Positions 8,952 through 16,911 of a stretch of 64,000 nt of DNA are shown here, piece by piece (positions within the stretch are counted from its first letter, which is position 1; each line of letters starts with the position of its first letter). Both the position numbers and the translations under genes were made by a program. The notes under the pieces were generated by a model. That model did not search any database and had not been told where the DNA came from. It saw only the letters and a program-made list of their open reading frames with translations. The DNA is from Pseudonocardia benzenivorans CB1190 (GTDB lineage Bacteria > Actinomycetota > Actinomycetes > Mycobacteriales > Pseudonocardiaceae): NCBI RefSeq assembly GCF_000196675.2, contig NC_015312.1:4464001-4528000 (forward strand). The letters are read 5' to 3'.

Positions 8952-10196
8952 ATGGCAGACCAGCACACCGTCGACGTCTCGGCGCTCCCGCCCGTCGAGC
9001 AGGGGCGCGGCGCCCTCGAGGGCCTGCGCGTACTCGACCTCGCGACGATGATGGCCGCCCCATGGGCCGCGACCTACCTGGCGGACTACGGCGCCGACGT
9101 CGTCAAGGCCGAGCTGCCCGGCACCGGCGACCCGGTCCGCAAGTGGGGCACGCAGTACAAGGGCGTGTCGCTCGCGTGGAAGACGTTGGCGCGCAACAAG
9201 CGGCTCATCACCCTCGCGATGAACAAGCCCGAGGGCCAGGAGCTCGTGCGGCGGCTGGTCAAGGACTTCGACGTCCTCATCGAGAACTTCCGGCCCGGCG
9301 TCATGGAGCGCTGGGGTCTCGGCCCCGACGTCCTGCAGGAGATCAACCCGAAGCTGATCATCCTGCGCACCTCGGGCTACGGGCAGACCGGCCCGTTCGC
9401 CGAGCGTCCCGGGTTCGGCACCCTGGCCGAGGGCTTCTCCGGCCTGGCCTACATCACCGGCGCCGACGACCGGCCGCCGAGCATCGCGGGCTACCCGCTG
9501 GCCGACGGCGTCGCGGCGCTGACCGGCGCGATGGCCGTCCTCGCAGCCGTGTACTGGCGCGACGTCAACGGCGGCAAGGGCCAGGTCATCGACAACGCGA
9601 TCACCGAGGCGACCTACAGGCTGATCGACTACACGATGCTGGACTGGGAGAAGCGCGGCGTCATCCGCAAGCGCAGCGGCAACCGGCTCGCCGACCTCGC
9701 CCCGCGCAACACCTACCAGTGCTCCGACGGGCACTGGATCTCGATCTCCGGCGGCACCCAGGCCATCGTCGAGCGCATGTTCCGGGTCATGGACCGGCCG
9801 GAGCTCATCACCGATCCCCGGTTCCTCGACAACGAGACCCGCCTGCAGAACGTGGCCGACCTCGACGAGGTGATCGCCGAGTGGGTCGGCCGGCATCCGC
9901 AGGAGGAGGTGCTGCGCCGCTTCGAGGAGGCCCGGGTGGCCGCCGCGGCGGTGCACGACATCAGCCAGGTCGCCGAGCACCCGCACTTCAAGGCGCGCGA
10001 GCTGCTGCAGCGCATCGACGACCCGGAGCTCGGTCCGACGTCGGTGACGCACGTGCACCCGAGGCTGTCGGAGACCCCGGGCGGCGTCAGCCGGCTCGGC
10101 GGCGTGATGGGACAGGACAACGAGAGCTTCTACCTCGACGAGGTGGGACTCTCCGAAGAGGAGTACCGCAAGCTCAAGGACGTCGGGGCCATCTGA
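8952..10196 (+). CDS. CaiB/BaiF (family III) CoA-transferase
   Basis: 414 residues. Family III CoA-transferases move CoA between acids through a mixed anhydride on an Asp; here this is probably Asp185 in GYPLADGVAALTG. Other family signatures are the N-terminal LRVLDLATMMAAPWAA and ENFRPGVMERWGLG at about 111-125. GGAAGG precedes the ATG at 8952. Its place between an amidase and a hydantoinase suggests it activates the acid freed by ring opening or amide hydrolysis. Two paralogues occur later in the window (34125-35321, 59907-61175). Confidence 0.9.
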   Translation: MADQHTVDVSALPPVEQGRGALEGLRVLDLATMMAAPWAATYLADYGADVVKAELPGTGDPVRKWGTQYKGVSLAWKTLARNKRLITLAMNKPEGQELVRRLVKDFDVLIENFRPGVMERWGLGPDVLQEINPKLIILRTSGYGQTGPFAERPGFGTLAEGFSGLAYITGADDRPPSIAGYPLADGVAALTGAMAVLAAVYWRDVNGGKGQVIDNAITEATYRLIDYTMLDWEKRGVIRKRSGNRLADLAPRNTYQCSDGHWISISGGTQAIVERMFRVMDRPELITDPRFLDNETRLQNVADLDEVIAEWVGRHPQEEVLRRFEEARVAAAAVHDISQVAEHPHFKARELLQRIDDPELGPTSVTHVHPRLSETPGGVSRLGGVMGQDNESFYLDEVGLSEEEYRKLKDVGAI

Positions 10197-10225
10197 GCGA
10201 ATCCACCGCACGGCAAGGAGTGAGA

Positions 10226-11632
10226 ATGTACGACCTCATCGTCACCAACGGGCTCGTGGCCGACGACCGCACGGTCCAGCCCCTCGACCTCGCGATCAAG
10301 GACGAGAAGATCGTCGCCGTCGGCACTCGGGGACAGTTCTCCGAGACCGGGGCCGCGACCGTCGTCGACGCGGCGGGCCGCTACGTGCTGCCCGGCGGCA
10401 TCGACAGCCACGTGCACTACGACCTGCAGATCTCCGAGGCCATGAAGGCGCAGTCCTCGGAGGCCGGCTCGCGCGCGGGCCTGTGGGGCGGCACGACCAC
10501 CTACATCGACTTCTCGATCTCGTGGGGCGAGGAGGACCTCGTCGAGTCCATCCAGTCGAAGATGGAGAAGACGAACTCGCAGAACCTCTACAGCGACTAC
10601 GCGCTGCACGCGATCATGACCGGCAACTGGCCGCAGTCCAACGCCGACCGGATCCGTGAGGCCATCAGCGGTGGCGTCACGTCGTTCAAGTTCTTCACGA
10701 CGTTCGCGGGCTCCGAGGCCATCGGCGGCATGATGACCGACGACGGCCGCATCTACTCCGCGATGCTGGAGACCGAGAAGCACGGCGGCGTCGTGATGGT
10801 GCACTGCGAGGACGACTGCATCATCGACTACAACGTCCGCAGGCTCTACAGCGAGGGCCGCGAGCACTTCTCCAACATCGGTGAGGCCCGCCCGCCGCTG
10901 GCCGAGGAGGCCGCGGTGCGCCGGATGCTGCTGCTGTCCGAGCGCACCGGGTCGCCGCTCTACATCGTGCACGTCTCGGCCAAGGAGTCGATCGACGCGA
11001 TCGGCGAGTTCCGCGAGAAGGGCGCCCACGCGTTCGGCGAGGTGCTGCACCCGAACCTCGTGTTCGACCCCGAGCTCTACAAGCGGCCCAACGGCCAGCG
11101 CTACATGAACTACCCGCCGAACAAGACGATCGAGCACCGCGACGCCCTCTGGGCGGCGTGCGAGTCGGGCGCGCTGCACACGCTGGCCAGCGACGACTAC
11201 ACGATCCCGTGGGACAACAAGATGATGGGCGACACCGTCGACAACGTCACCGGCGGGACGAACAGCGTCGAGACCCGCATGTCGGTGTTCTGGTCCGAGG
11301 GCGTGTGCAAGCGCAACCTGTCGGTCCCGCGCTTCGTCGAGCTGACCGCCGCCAACCCGGCCCGGATCTTCGGCCTGTACGGCACCAAGGGTGTCCTGCG
11401 CCCGGGCGCCGACGCCGACATCGTGATCATGGACGACGGCTTCGCGCACACCTACAAGCAGGGCGAGAACCTGCACTCGGACTGCGACTACAGCAACTGG
11501 GACGGCTGGGAGGTCCGCGGTCTGCCGGTCACCACGATCCTGCGCGGCAACGTGATGATCGACAAGGGCGAGTTCGTCGGCCCGCAGAACGTCGGGAAGT
11601 TCGTCCCCGCGTCGACGCCCGAGACGGTCTGA
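10226..11632 (+). CDS. Hydantoinase/dihydropyrimidinase-type amidohydrolase
   Basis: 468 residues, a TIM-barrel cyclic amidase. All metal ligands are present: His62/His64 (HVHYD), carboxylated Lys155 (TSFKFF), His193 (VHCED), His249 (HVSAKES) and Asp323 (ASDDY). This predicts an active binuclear-metal enzyme opening a hydantoin, dihydropyrimidine or related cyclic imide to a carbamoyl acid. AAGGAG lies 7 bp before the ATG. The next gene, five bases on, is an N-carbamoylsarcosine-amidase-like hydrolase, a logical second step. Substrate cannot be read from sequence. Confidence 0.9.
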   Translation: MYDLIVTNGLVADDRTVQPLDLAIKDEKIVAVGTRGQFSETGAATVVDAAGRYVLPGGIDSHVHYDLQISEAMKAQSSEAGSRAGLWGGTTTYIDFSISWGEEDLVESIQSKMEKTNSQNLYSDYALHAIMTGNWPQSNADRIREAISGGVTSFKFFTTFAGSEAIGGMMTDDGRIYSAMLETEKHGGVVMVHCEDDCIIDYNVRRLYSEGREHFSNIGEARPPLAEEAAVRRMLLLSERTGSPLYIVHVSAKESIDAIGEFREKGAHAFGEVLHPNLVFDPELYKRPNGQRYMNYPPNKTIEHRDALWAACESGALHTLASDDYTIPWDNKMMGDTVDNVTGGTNSVETRMSVFWSEGVCKRNLSVPRFVELTAANPARIFGLYGTKGVLRPGADADIVIMDDGFAHTYKQGENLHSDCDYSNWDGWEVRGLPVTTILRGNVMIDKGEFVGPQNVGKFVPASTPETV

Positions 11633-11637
11633 GCCCG

Positions 11638-12327
11638 ATGACGGTCACCGAGTCGTCGAACGGCGGGGCGATCGCCGACGCGACCCTCGACGACTACGCC
11701 GCCCGAGGCATGCGCAGGCGGACCGGCTTCGGCCGTAACCCGTGCGTGCTGGTGATCGACTTCCAGTACGGGATGACCGACCCCGAGTGCCCGCTCGGGT
11801 CGGCGAACCAGGACGCTCCGATCGAGGTGACGCAACGGATCCTGGCGGCCGCGCGGGCGGCCGGGGTGCCGGTCGTCTACACCCGGGTCGCCTTCCGCGA
11901 GGACCTCGCCGACGCCGGCCTGTTCGTGGAGAAGGTGCCCGCGCTGGGTGCGCTCACCCTCGGCAGCCGCTGGGTCGAGATCGACGAGCGCGTCGCCATG
12001 CAGGAGGGCGACTACCTGCTCACCAAGCGGCACAGCAGCTCCTTCATCGGCACCGAGCTCCAGCAGGTGCTGCAGAACCGCGGGATCGACACGATCATCA
12101 ACGTCGGCTGCTCGACGTCGGGCTGCGTGCGGCAGACCGCCGTCGACGCCCAGGCGTACGGGTTCCGCTCGGTCGTGGTCGCCGACGCCGTCGGTGACCG
12201 CAGCCCCGAGCAGCACCGGGCCAACCTGATCGACCTCGACGGGAAGTACGCCGACGTCGTGACCAGCGAGGAGGCCATCGCCGCGATCGAGTCGGTCGCG
12301 GCCGCGCGGGCGGAGGGAGCACGATGA
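11638..12327 (+). CDS. Isochorismatase-fold cysteine hydrolase, N-carbamoylsarcosine amidase-like
   Basis: 229 residues of the cysteine hydrolase fold. Catalytic triad visible as Asp41 (VIDFQ), Lys130 (TKRHSSSF) and Cys163 in GCSTSGCVRQT; this STSGCVR motif is that of N-carbamoylsarcosine amidohydrolase. Predicted reaction: hydrolysis of an N-carbamoyl or amide group to amine, CO2 and ammonia. It starts 5 bp after the hydantoinase stop and overlaps the next gene by ATGA. A paralogue is at 33460-34113. Nicotinamidase-type activity is an alternative. Confidence 0.85.
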   Translation: MTVTESSNGGAIADATLDDYAARGMRRRTGFGRNPCVLVIDFQYGMTDPECPLGSANQDAPIEVTQRILAAARAAGVPVVYTRVAFREDLADAGLFVEKVPALGALTLGSRWVEIDERVAMQEGDYLLTKRHSSSFIGTELQQVLQNRGIDTIINVGCSTSGCVRQTAVDAQAYGFRSVVVADAVGDRSPEQHRANLIDLDGKYADVVTSEEAIAAIESVAAARAEGAR

Positions 12328-13364
12328 AGGCCGTCGTCTTCGACAAGTTCGGCGGGCCGGAGGTCCTGCGCCACACCGACATGCCCGACCCGGTCGCCGG
12401 ACCGGGCGAGGTCGTCGTCGACGTGCGGTTCACCGCACTCAACCACGTCGACATCGACATCCGCGAGGGGGTGTCGCGCTTCGACTTCGAGATGCCGCAC
12501 ATCCTCGGGCTGGAGTGCGCGGGCGTCGTGTCGGCCGTCGGTGACGGTGTCGAGTCGCCGAAGGTCGGCGACCGCGTCGCCGTCTCCTACATCCGCACCT
12601 GCGGGTACTGCGAGTGGTGCAAGCGCGGGCAGGACAACCTGTGCGAGAACCGCAGGCTCTACGGCGAGCACATCCCCGGCGCCTACGCCGAGAAGCTGCT
12701 CACGCCGGCGAACCACTGCCTGCCGCTGCCCGACGGGCTGTCGTTCGCCGACGCCGCCGCCTCGCTGACGGCGTTCGGCACGGCGTACCACGCGCTCATC
12801 CCCCGCGGTGACCTGAAGCTCGGCGAGACGGTGCTGATCCACTCGATCGGCTCCGGTGTCGCGTCGGCGGCCCTGCAGATCTGCAAGGCCGCGGGCGCGA
12901 CCGTCATCGGCACGGCGAGCCAGGACGCGACGCTCGAGCGCGCCAAGGCCGACGGCGCCGACCACGTCATCAACTACACGACCTCCCCCGACCTGTACGC
13001 CGAGATCCTCGACGCGACGGGCGGACGCGGGGTCGACCTGGTGTTCGACGTCGTCGGTGGCGAGGCGTTCGGGAAGTCGATGCAGGTCATGCGGCCCTAC
13101 GCCCGCCTGATCAGCATCGGCGCCCACGCGGGCGAGGTCGTGCCGTTCGACATCATCGAGTTCTTCCGGCGGCACATCTCCTACATCTCCTCGCACACGC
13201 AGACCCGCGACGAGATGACCCATGTGCTCCGCCTCGTCGCCGACGGGACGTTCTCGCCGCGGGTGCACTCGGTGTACCCGCTGGCCGAGGCGGCCAAGGC
13301 GCAGGAGGAGCTGGTCGCCCGCAGGCACTACGGAAAGATCCTGCTCGACGTGGGCGGCAACTGA
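12324..13364 (+). CDS. Medium-chain (MDR) zinc-type alcohol dehydrogenase/quinone oxidoreductase
   Basis: 346 residues: N-terminal GroES-like domain and a Rossmann NAD(P) domain (IHSIGSGVASAALQICKAAGATVIG). The four structural-zinc cysteines are present (Cys93, 96, 99, 107). The usual catalytic-zinc ligands are not: the first position reads NHVD (Asn40) and GHE is replaced by GLE (about residue 62-64). It may thus act as a zinc-independent enoyl or quinone reductase. It is the last gene of the amidase operon, joined by ATGA, and followed by a strong hairpin. Confidence 0.85.
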   Translation: MKAVVFDKFGGPEVLRHTDMPDPVAGPGEVVVDVRFTALNHVDIDIREGVSRFDFEMPHILGLECAGVVSAVGDGVESPKVGDRVAVSYIRTCGYCEWCKRGQDNLCENRRLYGEHIPGAYAEKLLTPANHCLPLPDGLSFADAAASLTAFGTAYHALIPRGDLKLGETVLIHSIGSGVASAALQICKAAGATVIGTASQDATLERAKADGADHVINYTTSPDLYAEILDATGGRGVDLVFDVVGGEAFGKSMQVMRPYARLISIGAHAGEVVPFDIIEFFRRHISYISSHTQTRDEMTHVLRLVADGTFSPRVHSVYPLAEAAKAQEELVARRHYGKILLDVGGN

Positions 13365-13376
13365 CCGTCCCTCCCG

Positions 13377-13410
13377 GTGCCCGGGCCCTCGCGGTGGGGG
13401 GTCCGGGCAC
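13377..13410 (+). terminator. Rho-independent-type terminator after the amidase operon
   Basis: Inverted repeat with arms GTGCCCGGG/CCC and GGG/TCCGGGCAC, followed by TTTCAC, 13 bp after the MDR stop. It lies between convergent genes. Confidence 0.7.
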
Positions 13411-13437
13411 TTTCACGTCCGCCCTGCTCGGCCCCGC

Positions 13438-13473
13438 GAGTGGCGTCACCGGTGATGACCGGTGGCGCCACTC
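13438..13473 (-). terminator. Palindrome overlapping the 3' end of the MFS gene
   Basis: Near-perfect 16-bp arms (GAGTGGCG.. / ..CGCCACTC) around a 4-bp loop. The hairpin covers the last codons and stop of the MFS gene and is placed to end its transcription. Confidence 0.55.
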
Positions 13474-14636
13474 ACGGGGGCCGGGGCGCGTCGGGCCTCC
13501 CGCACGACGAGCACCGCCGCGGCCAGCAGCAGGCAGCCACCGGCGGCCAGCCACGCGACCGTATAGCCCGCACCCGTCGCGACCAGCCCGAACAGCGCCG
13601 GCCCCGCGACCCCGCCGACCGCCGCGCCCACCATGATCGCGGCCGACGCGCGGGCGGTCGCCTCGGGGTGCGACGCGACGACGTCCTGGGTCAGCAGGCC
13701 GTTCCAGCCCCAGCCCGCGCCGCACGCCAGGACGGTCGCGGCGGCGAGCCCGCCCGTCGACCCGGTCAGCGCGAGGCCCGCGGTGCCGAGCCCGCCGGCC
13801 GCCATCAGCCCGGCGCACACCAGCAACGGCCGCGCCGCCGTACCGAACCGCCACGATGCGACGAAGCGGCCGCTGATCCCGCACACCCCGCCGAGCGCGA
13901 GCAGGAAGCCCGCGGTCGGCGCGGCGGTCCCGCCCGCAACGGCCGCGACGACGTAGAAGCCACCCGTGGCCGAGACCGCGGCCATGGCGAGCGCGACGGC
14001 CGTCGAGACCGGGACGAGCCCGCGCGGCCGTGCCGCCCGCCGCGCAGCCGGCTCCGCCGCCGACCGCACGGCCGGACGCGGCAGCCTGCGCGGCAACGCG
14101 ATCAGGGCCGGCAGTGCGACGAGCACGGCCGCGGCGAACGCCCAGCGCCAGCCGACGGTGAGCACGACCAGCGGCACCCCGAGGCCGGCCAGCAGCGACG
14201 CACCGGGCAGTGACGCCTGCTTGACGCCGTAGGCGAAACCGCGCCGCTCGGGCGGGAGCACGGAGAACAGGGCCATGTCCCCCGCGGGGGTCGCGAGGGC
14301 CGTCGCCGCACCGCCGACCACCGCGAACACGACGAGCGCCGCGAACGAGCCGGCGGTCGCGAGCCCGACGAGCGAGACGACGGCGATCGCGATGCCCGCG
14401 ATGGTCGTCGCCCGGGAACCACGGGCGTGCGCGACGTGCCCGCCGACCAGCCCGACGAGCGCCATCGCGATCCAGAACGCCGACACGGCGATGCCGAGGC
14501 GTCCGGCGTCGACGTGCAGGTCGGCGCCCAGGCTGGGGGCGGCCGCGCCGAGCAGGAACACCGGCAGCATCGACACCGTCGCCGCGCACGTCACCGCCGC
14601 GAGCACCCGTCCCCAGCTCACGCGTTCGTCCACCAC
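13446..14636 (-). CDS. MFS transporter
   Basis: 396 residues with about 12 hydrophobic segments, no signal peptide and a central basic loop (about 185-205, rich in Arg/Pro). Motifs resembling the CynX/oxalate-type MFS group are seen: FAYGVKQASLPGAS after helix 4 and GWGWNGLLTQDVV in the second half. Probably imports an organic acid or amide used by the surrounding catabolic genes. It diverges from the HMG-CoA-lyase-like gene, and a TGTATGCG site sits 12 bp before its start. Substrate unknown. A distant relative is at 16908-18140. Confidence 0.85.
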   Translation of the reverse strand: MVDERVSWGRVLAAVTCAATVSMLPVFLLGAAAPSLGADLHVDAGRLGIAVSAFWIAMALVGLVGGHVAHARGSRATTIAGIAIAVVSLVGLATAGSFAALVVFAVVGGAATALATPAGDMALFSVLPPERRGFAYGVKQASLPGASLLAGLGVPLVVLTVGWRWAFAAAVLVALPALIALPRRLPRPAVRSAAEPAARRAARPRGLVPVSTAVALAMAAVSATGGFYVVAAVAGGTAAPTAGFLLALGGVCGISGRFVASWRFGTAARPLLVCAGLMAAGGLGTAGLALTGSTGGLAAATVLACGAGWGWNGLLTQDVVASHPEATARASAAIMVGAAVGGVAGPALFGLVATGAGYTVAWLAAGGCLLLAAAVLVVREARRAPAPVSGATGHHR

Positions 14637-14647
14637 TCATCTCCTGT

Positions 14648-14655
14648 TGTATGCG
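14648..14655. promoter_or_regulatory. Putative GntR operator (TGTATGCG)
   Basis: One-mismatch copy of TGYATRCA located 12 bp before the MFS start codon, in the divergent region 14637-14863. Confidence 0.4.
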
Positions 14656-14782
14656 ATATGGACCCGACCTGCGTCTACGTCCGGCCACCGTCGCACATCG
14701 TCGTTCCTCATGAAAGACCTGTTGAATGCCGGAATTCGAGAGAAGATGCGGCGCCGGAGAGCATGGTCTTTCCTGGGACGAT

Positions 14783-14790
14783 CGTATACA
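14783..14790. promoter_or_regulatory. Putative GntR operator (CGTATACA)
   Basis: One-mismatch copy of TGYATRCA, 74 bp upstream of the HMG-CoA-lyase-like start. A further palindrome GTGTACAC follows at about 14802-14809. Both are in the divergent promoter region between MFS and lyase genes. Confidence 0.4.
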
Positions 14791-14863
14791 TTTAGCAGGT
14801 CGTGTACACCTGCGGTGCTACCCCCGCGAGGGCGGGCCCGCCCCAACCGAGAGGACGTCCCGG

Positions 14864-15853
14864 ATGGCCGGCACTCCCCAGGCCCGAATCGTCGAGGTCC
14901 TGCTGCGCGACGGGCTGCAGACGATGGTCTACGAGTCGGAATGGCACGTCCCGACGACCGAGGAGAAGCTCGAGCTCATCGAGATGCTCGCGGACGCCGG
15001 GATCCCCGAGCTGGAGGTCACCGGCTTCGTCCACCCGAAGGTCATCCCGATGCTCGCGGACGCGAGCGAGGTCGTGCAGCGGCTCCCCGACCGCCCCGGA
15101 ACCGTCTTCCGGGCGCTGGTGCCCAACCTGCGCGGCGCCCAGCGGGCCGTCGCCGCGGGCTGCACCAAGCTGTCGTCGCTGATCGTCGCGAGCGAGACGT
15201 ACAACAAGAAGAACTCGAACATGACGCTCGAGCAGAACATCGAGCAGATTCGGCTGATCACCGAGCTGGCGAAGGCCGAGAAGGCCGTGGTCAACGTCAG
15301 CATGGGCACCTGCTTCCTGTGCCCGTACGAGGGCGAGATGCCCGAGAAGCACATCCTCGGGCTCATCGAGACGTTCATGGACTTCGGCGTCCGTGAGGTC
15401 AGCATCGCCGACAGCATCGGCATGGCCAACCCGCGCATGGTCGCCGCCCGGGTCAAGGCGATCACGTCGCGCTGGCCCGAGCTGGAGCTCGGCATGCACA
15501 TGCACGACCGGACCGGCATGGCGCTGGCCAACATCGTCGCTGCGCTGGACAACGGCGCGACGATCTTCGAGACGTGCGCGGGCGGCTACGGCGGCGGCAT
15601 CTCGATGCCGGTGTCGGTGCTGGGCATGGGCAACGTCCCGACCGAGGACGTCGTCAACATGTTCGACGAGATGGGCGTCTCGACCGGCGTCGACCTCGAC
15701 GCGGTGCGCACCGCCGCGAACCGGACCGCCGAGATCATCGGCCTGCCGACCTACGGGCGGGTGTCCAAGTACGGCACGTACGCCGAGTTCCACCAGGAGG
15801 CGCTGGCGCACATCGACGCGCCCGCCCGCGGGAACTCCGCCCTGCAGAAGTGA
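14864..15853 (+). CDS. HMG-CoA lyase-like aldolase (HMGL family), missing the usual catalytic Cys
   Basis: 329-residue TIM barrel of the HMGL-like family. Metal site: Arg15-Asp16 (LLRDGLQ) and His212/His214 (HMHDRTG); GNVPTEDVV near the C-terminus is also typical. The G-loop of true HMG-CoA lyases, GLGGCPYA, reads GGYGGGISM here, so the catalytic Cys is Gly. A divalent-metal aldolase/lyase or Claisen-type role on another acyl-CoA or oxo-acid is likelier than HMG-CoA cleavage. GAGAGG precedes the ATG. Transcribed alone and ended by a perfect hairpin. Confidence 0.8.
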   Translation: MAGTPQARIVEVLLRDGLQTMVYESEWHVPTTEEKLELIEMLADAGIPELEVTGFVHPKVIPMLADASEVVQRLPDRPGTVFRALVPNLRGAQRAVAAGCTKLSSLIVASETYNKKNSNMTLEQNIEQIRLITELAKAEKAVVNVSMGTCFLCPYEGEMPEKHILGLIETFMDFGVREVSIADSIGMANPRMVAARVKAITSRWPELELGMHMHDRTGMALANIVAALDNGATIFETCAGGYGGGISMPVSVLGMGNVPTEDVVNMFDEMGVSTGVDLDAVRTAANRTAEIIGLPTYGRVSKYGTYAEFHQEALAHIDAPARGNSALQK

Positions 15854-15860
15854 TCCGTCC

Positions 15861-15889
15861 CGCCCGCGGCCGCACACCGGCCGCGGGCG
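15861..15889. terminator. Bidirectional terminator hairpin
   Basis: Perfect 11-bp stem (CGCCCGCGGCC / GGCCGCGGGCG) with a 7-bp loop, 8 bp after the lyase stop and 6 bp before the end of the convergent aldo/keto reductase gene. Confidence 0.7.
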
Positions 15890-15894
15890 GTGGC

Positions 15895-16911
15895 TCACTG
15901 GACGGCGTCGCCCGTCCGGAACCGGGCCGTGATCGCGTCGAGCTCGGTGAGCAGCGCGTCGTCGAGCCGGACGCCCGCCGCCTCCACCGCGAGATCGAGC
16001 TGGTCGGGCCGGGTCGCGCCGAGGATCACAGAGGTCACCCCCGCCCGGGAGCGCAGCCACGCCGTGGCCAGCACCGGCATCGTCAGGCCCGCTCCGGCCG
16101 CCAGCCCGCGGATCGCCTCGACGGCGTCGAACGCGTCGTCGTGCCAGTAGCGGTCGCGGTAGAGCCCGCCTGCGCCGGCGTCGGCGAACCGGGTGCCCGT
16201 CGCCGACGTGCCGTCACGGCGGTGCTTCCCGGTGAGCATGCCGCCGGCCAACGCGTTGTAGGCGAGCAGCCCGAGGCCGTCCTCGCGGCACAGCGGCAGC
16301 AGCTCGCGCTCGTGCTCGCGGAAGAGCAGGTTGTAGCGGGCCTGCACCGACACGAACGCCGTCCACCCGTGCAGGGCACTGCGCCCCAACGCCCTCGCCA
16401 CCTGGTAGGCGAGGAAGTTCGAGCAGCCGACGTAGCGCACCTTGCCCGCGCGGACCACGTCGTCGAGCGCCGACAGGGTCTCCTCGACCGGGGTCAGCGG
16501 GTCGGGGCGGTGCAGCTGGTAGAGATCGATCCAGTCCGTGTCCAGCCGGCGCAGCGACGCGTCGACGGCGTCGAGGACGTGCCGTCGCGACAGCCCGCCG
16601 TCCCACGGCCGCGGCCCCGTCGGCCCGTGGACCTTGGTCGCGACGACGAACCGGTCGCGCCGCCCGCGCAGCCAGCGCCCGACGATCTCCTCGGTCGTCC
16701 CGGCCTGCTCCCAGGGGCTGCCGATGGGGTACTTGTCGGCCGTGTCGAGGAAGGAGATGCCGAGCTCGTCGGCCCGGTCGAGGATCGCGTGCGACTCCTT
16801 CTCGTCGCACTGGCCGCCGAAGGTCGCGGTGCCCAGGCAGAAGCGCGACACCGGCAGACCGGTGCGGCCCAGCACGGCGTGGTCGTCGTCGAACAGGACA
16901 GGATCGGTCAC
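15895..16911 (-). CDS. Aldo/keto reductase
   Basis: 338-residue NADPH-dependent TIM-barrel oxidoreductase. The Asp-Tyr-Lys-His tetrad is visible in LDTADKY, VATKVHG and DLYQLHRPD; VGCSNF and the C-terminal VILGATRPDQL cofactor segments are normal. GTG 16911 is supported by AGGAG 8 bp upstream and by a GTGA overlap with the MFS stop. Coupled to an MFS transporter; probably reduces an aldehyde or ketone intermediate. Confidence 0.88.
   Translation of the reverse strand: MTDPVLFDDDHAVLGRTGLPVSRFCLGTATFGGQCDEKESHAILDRADELGISFLDTADKYPIGSPWEQAGTTEEIVGRWLRGRRDRFVVATKVHGPTGPRPWDGGLSRRHVLDAVDASLRRLDTDWIDLYQLHRPDPLTPVEETLSALDDVVRAGKVRYVGCSNFLAYQVARALGRSALHGWTAFVSVQARYNLLFREHERELLPLCREDGLGLLAYNALAGGMLTGKHRRDGTSATGTRFADAGAGGLYRDRYWHDDAFDAVEAIRGLAAGAGLTMPVLATAWLRSRAGVTSVILGATRPDQLDLAVEAAGVRLDDALLTELDAITARFRTGDAVQ

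Noticed and set aside
10226-12327. Assignment of the hydantoinase/cysteine hydrolase pair to reductive pyrimidine degradation
   Set aside because: No dihydropyrimidine dehydrogenase or beta-ureidopropionase gene is in the window, and the cysteine hydrolase is of the N-carbamoylsarcosine amidase type.
14864-15853. Calling this gene a true HMG-CoA lyase
   Set aside because: The G-loop catalytic Cys is replaced by Gly.
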